Assembly: GCA_020650975.1 (NCBI GenBank)
Contig: JAIPMN010016570.1
Coordinates: 1-64,000, forward strand
From: Apostichopus californicus
Lineage: Eukaryota; Echinodermata; Holothuroidea; Aspidochirotida; Stichopodidae
Reading direction: 5' to 3'
DNA length: 64,000 nt
The notes beneath the pieces were generated by a model. That model saw only the letters and a list, made by a program, of their open reading frames with translations. It was not told where the DNA came from and searched no databases. Shown piece after piece: positions 50,225 through 62,617 of the stretch (position 1 is the stretch's first letter; each line of letters starts with the position of its first letter). A program made the translations under genes and the position numbers.

Positions 50225-50756
50225 AGGAATGTTTGTGTAGATGAGATTCTAAGCATGAGTTATAATCTGTTGTAGGAGTAAGTATGAGTTGTTTGAAGTT
50301 GAAAGTTATTGTAAATACACAAAGAATGCTGTTTTCATCTGCTGTGTTTTGGAGCATGTCAACATTTAAATCGGCGGTAGTCAATGTTGGTTGTGAGTGA
50401 TCTACGTGACCTATCGAGTTATTCAATGCACCTTGGAATTGCTGCATTGAACATTTTTAGACCTGTAAACTACTGCAATTTGAATATTTCCGGAAAGTGT
50501 TTCTTTTCTTGTTAGGGTAATTTCAACATTGTTTATATTGCTTCGACAATGTGATATTATTAGTGTAGATCACAGTGCCATATGGAGACTTTGAGACAGG
50601 AGCATGAGATGGGATGTTTTTGCGTAGTGTAAATCCTTCAATGTACAGCTCATAATTTGGTATTGCTTCTGATAAATGGTATGCACCAGATGTGATTTTG
50701 CTGGTTTGTACAATGTCAGGGGTGGTCTGCAGACTCGCTGCTATCTCCACCAATAG
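50225..50756 (-). pseudogene. Endonuclease (EEP) domain relic, LINE or Helitron type
   Basis: The minus strand reads ASLQTTPDIVQTSKITSGAY, AIPNYELYIEGFTLRKNIP, KSPYGTVIYTNN, SGNIQIAVVYRSKNV, DHSQPTLTTADLNVDMLQNT and FKQLILTPTTDYNS. The order (IPGY..YR..R...YG.AIY, then GDFN.D, then LI..PTTDY) is that of an endonuclease/exonuclease/phosphatase domain as found in non-LTR retrotransposons and in Helitron relatives that carry an endonuclease. Aspartate and asparagine of the GDFN motif survive as ADLNVD. The frame is broken at two or more places. No reverse transcriptase or helicase part was found nearby, so the parent class stays open. Confidence 0.6.
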
Positions 50757-50759
50757 ATT

Positions 50760-52229
50760 GAAATTAAACCCAGAGTTTTCTTCGTATATTTAGATCGCCA
50801 TCTTGTTGATCACTTGTGAACAAACCTCCTTCTCATAAAACATTGTGACTACATTATTTTACTCTTATATTGAACGTACATAGCGCCCCCTATTTCCTCT
50901 TCTCTACTCCTCCAGAACATTCTCCTCTTCCTCGACAGTTTCTCATCGAACTGTCGACCCCTTTACTGTCTTTTATAATGACTTTCTTAAAGTAGATCCT
51001 AATCTCATTTAACCTTCTTGAACAATTAGGCTATCAGATGGTGTGTAGTGCCACAAATATCTGAATTTGTAATAAAATTTTCTCATAATTCCTGATATAC
51101 TTATCAGATGTATATTATTTTGTTACAGAAACTTACCTCTGGAAAAACTACCAAGATAACTAATCCTTCAAGAAGCACATTTTTGCTGGTAACACAGCAC
51201 ACAGGTAGCGACCCCCCATTCCGATTCCAGAAGATTCAGTATCATCTTATCACATGAGTACTTTGAAAAATAAATGTCTGCGTCCCTTCACACGGGATAG
51301 CATGAGCATGCACTCGTACCACAGGCCTACTGGTTTTGATTAGCAATGCGAATATCTTACTCAAGGGTGGAAAAGGAGGGAAGGCAACAGCACATCAGCC
51401 ACATAGTAACTATTAGTCCCATGCAGGAAGTTATTGCCATTCATTTACCTTGTTGGAGAGAACAGAAGTGCGAGCTATTTGCAATCCTTGCAAGACGATT
51501 GCTTGAATTTGTTTTCCTGTTGCAGGGCACTTCTGCTCTCTCTAAAGGCAATCCCGATCTTCCCCATCCTACTATATTTAACTGCTGATTCATTGTTTGA
51601 CTTTTGGAATCAAACATTGCTGATATTCAATGACATGACTGTTCCATAGCCTATTTCTCAAGCAACTGCAAATTTTATAACAGGATACACCACTATATTC
51701 TCTGTTCCTAATAGCAACATAAAATGTTGGTAAATAAAGAGTAGCTGGACCAGTCATATTACTGTTTTCATTTATTAAGCTCTTCTATGTTATCTTCATA
51801 TATTCATTTTGAAAGTCCACATAGACCTTGAGGACAAGCTCTTTATTTTTAGAAACACAACAACCCATGACAAAGCAAGCAATTCTTTCGCCTATATCTT
51901 CTGAAATAGGTGTGTATTGGTTTTCCGAAGTCGAGGTATTTTATTTCAAAGTGTCAAATTCCATAAAAACACAATGTGACTGCTTGTCAGTTCAAGTGAT
52001 GAATACATACAAGTTTGAACAGTCCTTCGCAATTTGCATGTCATAGAAAGCTTTCGATTATCGCAGATACAGACTTATCTATAGCATTAGGAATGTTTAC
52101 TTATTACAGCGACTTTTGAAAAAGAGTTGGATGGTAACTGCACTATATCAGTTAAAAGATAAATACTTACTTGGCCCAAGGCCAACAATACATGATTTGC
52201 TACATGTGTCTTATCATGTTGCTCCCTAA
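50760..52229. other. No gene recognised
   Basis: No conserved frame was found. This is the 3' side of the hAT transposase relic. Confidence 0.4.
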
Positions 52230-53640
52230 TCACTGAATTTTCGCCAAAAACCTTTGCCGTCTGCCATTAACCGAGACAAACTCCTTTGCTACAAGTCTCA
52301 TGTCAACACTGTCCAACCTCTCTTTGTGACAATGTGTCAGCGCAACATTGTTGAACAGGTACGTCTTTAAACGGCGTAGGGCCGAAAAAGATCGCTCAGC
52401 AGTGGCAGTAGACACAGGAATGGTCATCAGGATATTGGCCAGCTTCACAACTTCGCTTCACAACTGCGTTCCCCCAGGTGTATCCTGTACAATGTTGATG
52501 ATGGTCTGCACTTTAGTGACCTTGCGTAGGCCCTCATGTATGCCAGGAGTTTGTTTGGCAACATTCACCAACTCTGGCAGCATATTCAGCTTTTGCTGCA
52601 ACCGTTGCAGATCGAGGTCTTCTTTGTAGAGTTCAGCCACATGCTTGCTGATCTCAACTTGAGACCCAGTGCCGTCCCAATTGGCTGCTGCCGTCAAGGA
52701 CCTTTCGATGTCTCTTCGAACCTCAAACGACTCTTGCTGAAATCGCCGATACATTTCCCCAACAACAAGATCAATAGCTTCGCAGTAGATACGACGGTAA
52801 TACTGCTCGGGATCGCTATATCGGTGGGCTGTATCTCCGACGTCGATCCGTCTCGGGGAGCTCTTACCCTTGGAAGACGATGTTCTCCACCCACTTCTTC
52901 AATACAGCTCTCTGTAACCCTCATATAAAAGTGTGAGAAAGTGGTTTCTTCTCGCTGATACTGCAGGAGCTTTTGGAGTACTGCAGCTGATGTGAATGCC
53001 TCCTCCATTGTGGTTTGCTATCCTTTGAGCAACAACGATAGCTCCTCCGTTACACTAAAGAGGAGATCACACAACTTCAACCCGAAGTTAGTATCAAACT
53101 TCTCCAGCTGGTTCAGTAATCCTCATGCCCTGGTACCAAACTCATCGTGGCACTCTTCACTAATCTGGCTCATAGTGTTCACTAGGACTACGTAGTTAGC
53201 ATGTACCCCTTGAATGGCTCCTGTGCGGACTGTCCATCGCGTTGGACATAATGGTATCAAACCGGGTGCATGGGAGGATACCTGTTCCTTCAATTTAATG
53301 AATACAGCTGACCGTTTGGGTGAGTTGTTGATTAGTTTGGATATTTCACCAACGAGGTAAAGGCTGTCCCGGACAATGTGGCATGATTTGGCAGCATCTT
53401 GTAGGTAGAGATTGAGACAATGTGCCCAGCAGTGGACATGAAGAGCTGCTGGTTGTTCTTGCCTCAGCTGAGCTGCAACTCCCCTCAGGTGCCCCATCAT
53501 ATTTGAGGCCCCATCGTAGCCTTGACCTCTGCATTGTGAAAGAGGCAAAGCACAGCGAACAAGCACGTCCTTTTGGCCTTGGTCAGTGTATCAGCATCAG
53601 TGTGGATGGCATGAACAAATCCGACGAGAATATAACATAT
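52230..53640 (-). pseudogene. hAT-family transposase relic (C-terminal two thirds)
   Basis: In order on the minus strand: CRGQGYDGASNMMGHLRGVA, LHVHCWAHCLNLYLQDAAKS, PLCPTRWTVRTGAIQGVHAN, FSHFYMRVTESCIEEVGGEH and LPRVRAPRDG, a helix-rich stretch (ELYKEDLDLQRLQQKLNMLP), and the C-terminal dimerisation block IPVSTATAERSFSALRRLKT. These are the motifs of TTF/ZMYM-like hAT transposases. The N-terminal BED or TTF zinc finger and the start are missing. A weak upstream match (VGFVHAIHTDADTLT) ends near 53.64 kb. The reading frame changes several times, so the copy is dead. No terminal repeats were found. Confidence 0.85.
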
Positions 53641-53941
53641 ACCAGACTATAGGCCTAGGCCTGAAAGATACACAGAACCTCAATAGGCCTTAACGTTTGC
53701 TAGGTTAGGCTATAGCATAGCCTTTGTCAGAGTGTCCGGGCGTCTTTTTCAACCTTCGGCTTGTCCGGACACAATTTAATATGACCCCCAGCTGCTATCA
53801 GTCATATAGGCCAACATTGAAGATGTAGACCTAGGCCTGTAAGAAACATATACCAGACTATAGGCCTAGGCCTGAAAGATACACAGAACCTCAAAAGGCC
53901 TTAACGTTATGCTAAGTTAGGCTATAGCATAGCCTTTGTCA
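53635..53941 (+). repeat. Direct duplication of about 95 bp with spacer
   Basis: The block at 53635-53729 returns at 53846-53941 with a few differences. It contains accagactataggcctagg, 'gatacacagaacctcaa' and 'ggctatagcatagcctttgt'. The spacer holds a short hairpin (gtgtccgg ... ccggacac, 53.73-53.77 kb). Both copies are rich in the taggcc words common in this window. Confidence 0.85.
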
Positions 53942-54320
53942 TCCCCAAAGGCTTCCAGGAAATTACCACTCTTTGAAGACTATTCCTGGACAAAAATTTT
54001 TCAGGCATCTTCTATAGCTATTTCAAATCAACATTTGGAAGTTAGAATCTAATTTTAAAACTATCCTCTTACCTGCACTCACTATCTGGAGCACCTCAGC
54101 AAAAATCAAATGGATGCTTCAAGTTAGAAAAGAACACTTTCAGAATAGGGGGCGCTAGTTAACAATCCAGTAATAAAAATTGTCTCAACCACAGAACAGA
54201 ACAAAAACAAGATGGTCTGGAAGTAATACAGAGAGAGGTTGAAGGAGCAGTACAAAGTATCTCTGGTTACGCGATATGCCAGATACGTAAAGGATATGAA
54301 CAACAATGATTTTTCTTCAA

Positions 54321-54645
54321 TTTCAAAATGGCTGCTACAGCGAAATGATGAAGTGTTAATGTTGTTATTCTTATTGGATTCCTTGACCCTGAAAACATGG
54401 GTATAGACACCAGAATTCTAACTCTATGTGCCTTAGAAGCTGAGTTATAGGTAAAAATAGTTCCGAATTGGCGGCCATTTTGAATTTCAAAATGGCCGCT
54501 GCAGCGCAATGATCCAATGGTTATGTCTTTGTTCTTACTGGATTCCTTGACCCAGAAAACATGGGTATAAACACCAGAATTATAACTCTATGAGCCTTAG
54601 ACGCCGAGATATGGGTGAAAATAGTTCCAAATGGCGGCCATTTTG
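54321..54645 (+). repeat. Tandem dimer of a ~160 bp unit
   Basis: Two units, 54.32-54.49 and 54.49-54.65 kb, share 'aaaatggc.gct.cagcg', ggattccttgacc, 'gaaaacatgggtat' and 'aaaatagttcc', and end in 'ggcggccattttg'. The borders carry the inverted words caaaatggc/gccattttg. Non-coding. Confidence 0.8.
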
Positions 54646-55189
54646 GAAAATGGCGGAAATGCAGAGTCGATTCCAACATTTTCAATGGTAACATGCAAAA
54701 TATTGTGTGGACGGGTCCCGTGGACAAAATGATACCACTCGCGGGGAGTCTGGGGGGGGGGTGCTTGGTGGGTCCTGCTAGCCCATGGACTAGTATATCT
54801 AGCCCTATAACTGTAATAGCATAGCTGTCGCAATACAATACAATAAAGCCTATTTCTAGGTATAACAAAAGATCAGACTACACTAAAATGCATGATATGC
54901 CAGTTCATTTTGTGGGTTTTTCATATCACGAAAACCATGTACTTACCACTCATACCGACATTTCTCCCAATTGAGTCCCATATATCTCTCTTCCGGGTAG
55001 AATCCTTCAAATTCTTGTCTGTTTTGTCGTATAGTGAGGGATTAAAACTCACAAATTCAACCAATTTCTAATTTTCCTCGTCCGCCATAATGATTGGTAG
55101 CTAGTTTAGGGCACTTACAAAATTGTCACGTCAATATAAACAAACGCGCTGATTCGACAAAACTCCGCAAATCGGATAGTCGTCCGATA

Positions 55190-55375
55190 AAAATCGCTAT
55201 GCTGAACGATCATAAAGTATAAATCGGATCGGACTACTTTATCGGAAGACAATCCAGACCGATATCGTTGTAGTGTGACCGTCCTAATAGGAAACCCACT
55301 CTCCCGATTTTTTCTGTAAAAATCGGAATCGGATTCTAATCCGATATCGCTGTAGTGTGACCGGCCCTTAAGTGT
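55190..55375. repeat. End of a TIR element (tgtagtgtgaccggccctta)
   Basis: The word 'gatatcg.tgtagtgtgaccg' occurs twice (55.26 and 55.35 kb), amid several aatcgga/tccgatt inverted words. It ends in tgtagtgtgaccggccctta, which resembles the terminal repeats of DNA transposons (starting GGGCCGGTCACACTAC on the other strand). The second end was not found in the window. Confidence 0.5.
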
Positions 55376-58300
55376 TTATAGCCAGTGATTGTCTTCTGTT
55401 GGTGTATACGTAACTCTACAGTATAGTATAGTGTTACAACGATGCGGCCGGACCAGGTCCGAAGCAACTACAGCGCGACCGTGCGCAAAACAAAACATTT
55501 AATGCGCGTCGGCACAACAATGCAACAATTCAAACTGTCGGGTTTTCTATCATTACAGTCAATGGGAGTGCACGGGGCTTTGATTTCACGGCGTTTAGCT
55601 TGCTTCACTAGTTAACTGTGCTATGTTGCGCGGTGTGTAGTTAGTTACTAGGGGGTTGATTGGAGGTTAAACAGCGGTTCCAGGAAATTGCGAATATGTT
55701 TAGACAACTGGGTTCCTGTAAGGTATGATGAGGGAGAAACGTAGGTTTTTTTTATTGGAAATGGCAGCTACGATCAACATAGGACTTACCTTGACGTGTA
55801 TTTTCAGGCCAATTCTTACACAATATTTGTGATGGATTGTGCAATATCTGTATGTCCGGTTTGAATGTTCAAAATTTAGGAATTGTCACGGTTTGAAGTG
55901 TCCAGGGGTTGGGATGTCTGTACCAGTGATACTTTGAATCGGTTTCCGCGTACCAAAACTGCACGCTACTGACAGGATCCGGACTATGCAACCTTCGGGT
56001 GTTTTTTTTGTTATTACAAATTTGGCTCTAATTTAGTATCCGTAACCGGAAGTAGGTACAAATGTACAACCCTAACTTCATCGTCATGTTGGGCTTCCCC
56101 TCCTTGAACAGCTTACAAATAGCGTCTCTATCAATATCATTATAAATGCTGGGTTTAATTATTCTCAATTTCAGAAGATGACTTGAATGCATTATTTTTA
56201 CAGGGACACCATTCTGCCGAAGTATACACTTAAGGCTGAATAATTGCAGGTTGCGAGATGTTGCCTGCAGGATTGCTCACGGGTCCTTGGTGAGAAATTT
56301 GAAAAGGTATCATTGGGGAGTGGGCGGCGGACTGTGCCCAAGGTCCGGCTGTGATAGCTTAGAGAGCACTGCCCATGTTTTTCTGGCATTGTTCCTTGTT
56401 TGAAGCTTGTGGGAGTGCTTTAAGAACTGGGACGACCGTGTTACGGGAGACCGTTCATGTTTGGTGTGGGAGAGGGCTTTGTGTTATCCGGGATGGACCC
56501 TCCGGTCTGTTCTGTTGCTGTGTTACACCGTGTTGTTGGTGTCTGTTCTGTTTTGAATAAACGTAGTTGGAGGAATAGATGTAATATAATTTTGAGGGGA
56601 AGATTTGTCAGTTGGCAGGCAGTCCTAGAGGCGTGTGAAGTGTCACACTCCCCTTGAGGTTGAAGCGATTTTCGCCCTTTATCTGGGGTTGCCTTTTTTG
56701 GACGCTGGTGTGCTGGGGAGGGTCTTTTGTTTCGCTGCGTGCCGGTCGTCCTTTTATTTTAATGTTCTAAGGGTGGTTGGGGGTTTGTCTCTGCTGGTAG
56801 GTGGGCTTTTTATTTCCTTTTTTTTGGCTCGCTTGACTTGAGTTTTGAGTTTGTGAGAGTGGGTTGGTTGGGTAGTGCCGTTTGGCCGTGACGTTTTGGA
56901 TCACGGGTCACGTAAAAAGCGCGAGCTCCACCTTTCCTGTTAGTGTTAACTTTATTCATCATAACCATGTGTTCACTTCAGTTGTTTTTAGGTGTATCTT
57001 GTTTGTCTCCGCTGTCCTACACATGTCTGTTTTGCATGACGTAACATACGTTCACGGGCCAAAGCCAAAAATGGTCACCACTTTACCTGGAATTTTAACA
57101 TTGCCACTTAGGCTCATTTCACCCATGGTTATAAGAAAAAGTAAGTTAAGTTCTGTAATGATAAAAAAAACTGCTGATAACTCGCGTAACCGATGGAATG
57201 CGGCCATTAAAAAATGCAGGTAGCACACTCCCGATGTGGTGGGACTAAATTTTAGAAAAATTAGGTCATTACATATGGGAACAAAGTTCAGTTTTCCTGT
57301 TTTGACAGTATAATTAGATACTTTATGAACTATATAAAGTATCATTAGTAGTTCTAGAATGAACCACATTTGTCAACATCATTTCTTAATTTCCAAGGGG
57401 GAAAAAAAATGAGATTTTTTTGAACTCTCCAAACTATCAACTTTGTTGCAACTGACACCTCTGAGAAATAATAAATATTTTATCCTGGGTAGACAGGTGG
57501 GGAGTCCAACATGTTCGTAGTGGGACGGAATTCTTAATGGAAGGCATCTTCAAACAGCATGTCTGGTCCAAAGTTTTCCCCCTGTCGCTCAGATTACAAG
57601 ATTATTCAGACTCCTTGAACACCAACCTAATAAAAATGTGATGAATTCATTATTTATCAAAATGTTATGTATCTCGATATTCCATGCATAATGTACACAT
57701 CACACCAGTTTTGAACCTCAAGTGTAAATACAAAACATTTTTGGGTAAATTGAGATTGGATTTTTGTTATCGTGCTTAAATAAATCCCATCACTATAGCA
57801 ATAGCCGTAGTTGTTCACCCAGCATTCTTTTTTGGCCCTTTTGGCTTTCCTAAAATATCCATTGTAGAACATGTGCTTTTGAATTGATATTATCTGTTGA
57901 TGAGCAATAATCCACCTGCACAAGAAAACTCAAGTTGTGACGGTACTCACATTCTGAATCATACAAGACAGAGGAGGTAGATTGCAAGAAGAAATAATTC
58001 ATTCTGTAATATAGACATTTACCTCCAGTTTTATGGTTATAGGCAATTCAGCCAATTTGGTAGTATTAATTATGATTTACAGCCTAAGCTGTTGCCTAAC
58101 AGACTATGTTATACAGTAAAGGTTTAAAACAAAACTTCTAATATACTGAGAGGTATAAATGTGTAGCCCACAGTACTAATGCAGGGAAGCAAACCTGTTA
58201 GATGAAATATTACATTTTTGCATGAGTTGGCTAGCCTAATTAAGACAGTATGGGATGATGCCTAAGCTGTTGGCAGCAAACATACTATGTTGGAATTTAA

Positions 58301-58930
58301 AACTTGTGGCGTACAATGCTGAAAAAGTGCTCCAAAGCACCATGTAGGCTAGATGTAAAGTATTGTGCAGGAAGTGTTTACTGTCTACGGCCTAGCAAAT
58401 TAATCAGCCTGTTTCGTAACTGCGCATCATGAGACGAACCTCATGACATATTGCATTTGTAAATAAACCATTCACAGGATGTTGTAGCCAATTTATCCTT
58501 ACTTTCTATCCACATGTTGGCATATGTGGAAGGACCACGATTGCTTCATGGTCCCCAACATCTTAATTAAGCCATAGATGTGTGTGGCTATATAGGAAAG
58601 TATTTCGCCGTGCAAGAAGATCTCTGGTAACAGATCAGCGGGGAAAGACCATATTTCAATGAGTTTCAAAAGGAATGGTTGACAAATTTCTTGAAACGTG
58701 CTGCCATTTATTATACCTACCCAGGAAAGAAGAAATCCATGTACATGGGCAAAAGCGAGGATAGTACCAAGCAGTATTATCTTAAGCATTACCAACTCTG
58801 GTATTTAAGAAATAGTCCCCCTGATGAATCAGGAAGTTAGTGAGAAAGTGTTCGAAGACAGACATTTCTAGGTGTCATATGGATCTCTGAGAAGATTCAT
58901 TAAGCCTCTCAAGTATTTGCGGTAAAGAAA
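55376..58930. other. Gene-free stretch
   Basis: A GT-rich part (56.39-56.90 kb) opens several short plus-strand frames without motifs. A polyadenylation-type aataaa lies at 56.55 kb. Nothing else is recognised. Confidence 0.4.
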
Positions 58931-58939
58931 CGAGATGCT

Positions 58940-60290
58940 GGAGAGGACATGCGCATTTATGTGAAAACTTGGAAATTCTCTTCATTGCCATTGATTATCC
59001 AAACCTCCAGAAAGACGAGGCCAGGTTGATGCAGCAAGTTCTCTGTAATCCCTCGAATGAAACATGCGTGAATCAGACTTGTGACAACTGTTCCGATGGT
59101 AATGTATTCTACGAAGAGCTTATCATAGCAGTGAAATGGAAGAATTAATTGGGATACTACCAATGGGGTGCCTGGTGAGAAGTATCCACAGAAAGTTCTT
59201 AAATACGGAACTGGGTCAGAAGTGCAGATATCTTGGCTACACATATCAGTGCCTTGAAACCTGACAACTACAGTCGATTTCAGCAACACCAAGAGCTGAA
59301 TGATCTGATCAGTTTGGTAATTCCTGATAGTAACCAGGTTGTTGTACAAGTGGACTTTAATGAGAACTACACCAATAAGCAGAAAAAGGAAATTCAATTT
59401 GCAAATTATGGGCACCAAAACGTCTCTTTGAATACAGTACGTGTTTGGTATGGGAGGAAGAGAGTTTTGCTTCATCAGTGATACGTTCATGCATGACAAG
59501 CTATCAGCCCTGCACTTCAAGAAGCTGAAATTGAGAGAGTTTGTCAAATGAACCCAGGAGTTCAATCAGTTCATTTGTGGTGAGATGGGTGTGTTGCTCA
59601 GTTCAAGGGTGGGTATTGGTTGGACTTACTCGCAACTATGTACCCTCATGACCTTATTACTTCTAGTTTCTTTGAGTCCCATCATGGAAAAGATGGTGTT
59701 GGTGGAAACATGAAGTCCAGACTAGTGATTGCAGATGTAAAGCAATTTGCAGAACATGTGAATCAGCGTGTCCAATAAATTTCGACCTTGCTTGTATCAG
59801 AAATAGATATTGTCAATGGTCACCCCGAAATGCCTGAAAAGGTACCTAGTGTTCCAGATACCCGGATGGTACACTTCATTGACAGGGTCATAAATGGTGG
59901 TCAAGTCACTTTCAACGTCCCACCATCAAAGTCAGCTTGGAAAGAAACCCAACAAGGAAGTGCCAATACGGTCTAAAAGGTATGGTGATTAGGATGAGGC
60001 TGGTGACAATGTGCCTGAAACCACAATGTCTTTCAGTGGGATGTTGTTGACTGGGTAAAAGTGAGGTACGATGATGATATTTTCCCTGGGAAGTCATTTC
60101 CATTATTGATGCCAACACGCAAGTACAGGCAATGACTAAATCAGGCGGGTATGGAAGTGGCCAGAAATCCCTGATAAAGTATAGTACACTCCAGAGAAAG
60201 TGATAGGAAAACTACCCGCACCTGTCCCTATTGGTACAAGAGGCCAGTACAAATGTATGATGAAGCTATGAACTGTTCAAAAGATGCACA
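58940..60290 (+). pseudogene. Relic of an unnamed DDE-like multicopy protein family
   Basis: The plus strand shows, in order and across frames: LMQQVLCNPSNETCVNQTCD with NCSDGN (cysteine-rich); YSRFQQHQELNDLI; VVVQVDFNENYTNKQKKEIQ; VSLNTVRVWYG; FCFISDTFMHDKLSALHF; DGCVAQFKGGYWLDLL; SSFFESHHGKDGVGGNMKSR; LLVSEIDIVNGHPEMPEKV; and a tail like VISIIDANTQVQAMTKSG with KVIGKLPAPVPIGTRGQYK. From memory, proteins with VDFAENY, SDGAxxQ(F/Y)KN and FFExxHGKGxxDG(V/I)G are very common, uncharacterised and multicopy in cnidarians, molluscs and echinoderms. The three acidic motifs are in the order and rough spacing expected of an RNase-H-like DDE transposase; that reading is my inference. Several stops and frame changes break this copy, including a stop at the residue before DGCVAQFKG. 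No terminal repeats were found. Confidence 0.65.
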
Positions 60291-60299
60291 TGTGCAATC

Positions 60300-62617
60300 C
60301 ATCTTGAAAGCTGTCATAGCAATCTTACAAGCTGCAGATGCAACTGAAGATGTTGTGTACCTCTTTCAGTTAGTTACCGGTATGTTTGTTTGCATATTGC
60401 CTAAAATATGCTACACAAGTTAGATACATGTATTGTCTGCATGAAACTGACTAAGTTTTGTGACTTGGTTCAAAGATCAGATATTTAGAGAGGAAATCAC
60501 AATTTGCCCACAGTTTCCAAACAATACCTGCCATGGCTAGAACAGCACACCATCTACACATGCTGTGCATGCTTTCACTGTGTACTTTAGTGTAGCCTTG
60601 TTGGATCATCAGTCGCATTACATAATTGACATTACAGAATACTAGCTCTGTGTTGCCACCTGCCATGGTTTCGCACCAAAATTAGTAGCACTATATACTC
60701 AATATGAGTTGCTTCTGCTCTAGACCATGCCTGTGTTGAACGCAGCCCACATGAAAGATTATTCACATAATTCAGGTAGGCGGTCTTCTCTGGCATCCCG
60801 GAGAAATTCTAACTGCACACCGTTCGCAGTATGCAATATCTCACCGAGCATGTTAAAAAATCATTTCTGTCATGCCCTTTAATATATTTATAGTTTGCCC
60901 CTGTTAGTAATTAAGTGTCCTTCATCCATAGATGGAGAGCTGGTCTGCCTATAAAGGTCTAAGGGGTGACATTAGTCCGGCCACTGTGCGACATTCCTTT
61001 CTGTCTATGATCGTAAAAAGCTGTCTAAGGTGGCATTGTGTATTGGTGGCAACACTGTTTTATTCGCCTACCAGCCTCTCTTTTGTGTTTACAGTTTTTG
61101 TCCTGGCAATTTAATAGTTCGTAAGTACTCGTTGTTTTCTTTATTTTCTAGAATGTAGGAAATTACCTGTAACGGAGGTGACATCATTTGTTTAGAACGT
61201 TGTCCACATATTACGTTTATTTAATCACCTTATTTATCGGCAACTCAGTATGTACCATTAAAGCACAGTCACATGATATGTGCACACCGTTTAAATCACA
61301 TGGGTATCAAGTCTTTCTTAGGTATCGGATCTAACAGTATACTTCATGTTCTAATTAATTTACTTATTCAGCCTTTGTAGTTTCTATTTTCAAGTTCATG
61401 GGTGTTATCTGTTAGATCGTTGCTAATCAGTTAGTTAATCTGAAAGTACATATTTGTAGTAGGGCTATTAGAGGTAACCTACTTTATTCTCGTCTCTTTT
61501 ATACTCAGTCATAGTTATGTTATTCTATCATAACCGACATTGTTAGCATGTCACTGTTCTGAGTACAATCATTACCGCATTTAATTATGTCATTAATCTC
61601 GTAAAGCTGTAGTATTATTTGTAACCATTTATCTTGTTTCACAGTTTTACCACATAAATACAAGTGGGGAAATTCAGAAAGCTACATCTGACTTTGCCTC
61701 ATTTTTGGTTAGCTGGCTGTCTAGCAAGTATATCCAACGCGAGAGAGGGCAGCACAATTTCACACCAGCATGAAGTTCTTGTGAGAGAAAAGAATGATTT
61801 CATGTTTTCGTACCTAATTAAGGGCCTTTTACATTGAAAAACAAAATATAGTTTCTGCCATTGTTTCCCTAATGGTAGAAGAATAGTTGACCTCCATTTC
61901 AGTGTTAATAATTACTGTTATATTGTACTACTTTTGATAATTACAGAAAGGTTGCAAGTGCATGATTTCAACACATTTATCATGATTCCGTCCGACCACG
62001 TCAGTATATGGGTGTTACCATGGTAACACCTTAAAACTTGTGTCTGTTTTTTTGGTGTCTGGTCGCAATTTGTGACTGACCTGTTTGTGTGGATATCTTA
62101 ATTCCCTCATATATGCTACATATAAAGAGGTATTAGTCAAAAGGTCTATGAAATTCCGTCCCACAAACTATCATGTAAAGTACCAAACTCGCAAGTACTC
62201 GCCTTTGATCGAAGATCTGTTAGATACTGATCAAAAGTTTCACACGTGCGTTGTGATGTTGTGAAAAATTTATGCCGTTCATAAGTGAGGTTTTCAGTAG
62301 ACGTTGAACTTTGCAATCAACAGTGGAATTTTGTTTCGATAATCATATGTGGTAAGCGTAAAAGTGTCATATCAAGCTTAAACATTTCACGCCGCTTTGG
62401 CCAGTTGTCTGCTATGTTTCCCTCAACCTTTTTGGGGGCTGAAAATGCTCAATATCGGGTTTCTTATCGCACTGTAGACACAATATTAAAGTATTGGTTT
62501 TTATAATATTTCTTCTGGACGTCAGAGTTTCACATAGGGAAAGACCAGTACACAGCATAGTGCGTGATTGTGTCATCGACAATAGGCTTCTGTAAATTAG
62601 ATATTTTTTCAATAAGT
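60300..62617. other. Gene-free stretch
   Basis: No conserved frame, RNA gene or clear repeat was recognised. The right end should contain the promoter of the gene that follows. Confidence 0.4.

Noticed and set aside
58957-59565. 202-codon minus-strand open frame
   Set aside because: It is the antisense of the DDE-like relic on the plus strand, whose motifs are convincing. The minus-strand translation has no family features.
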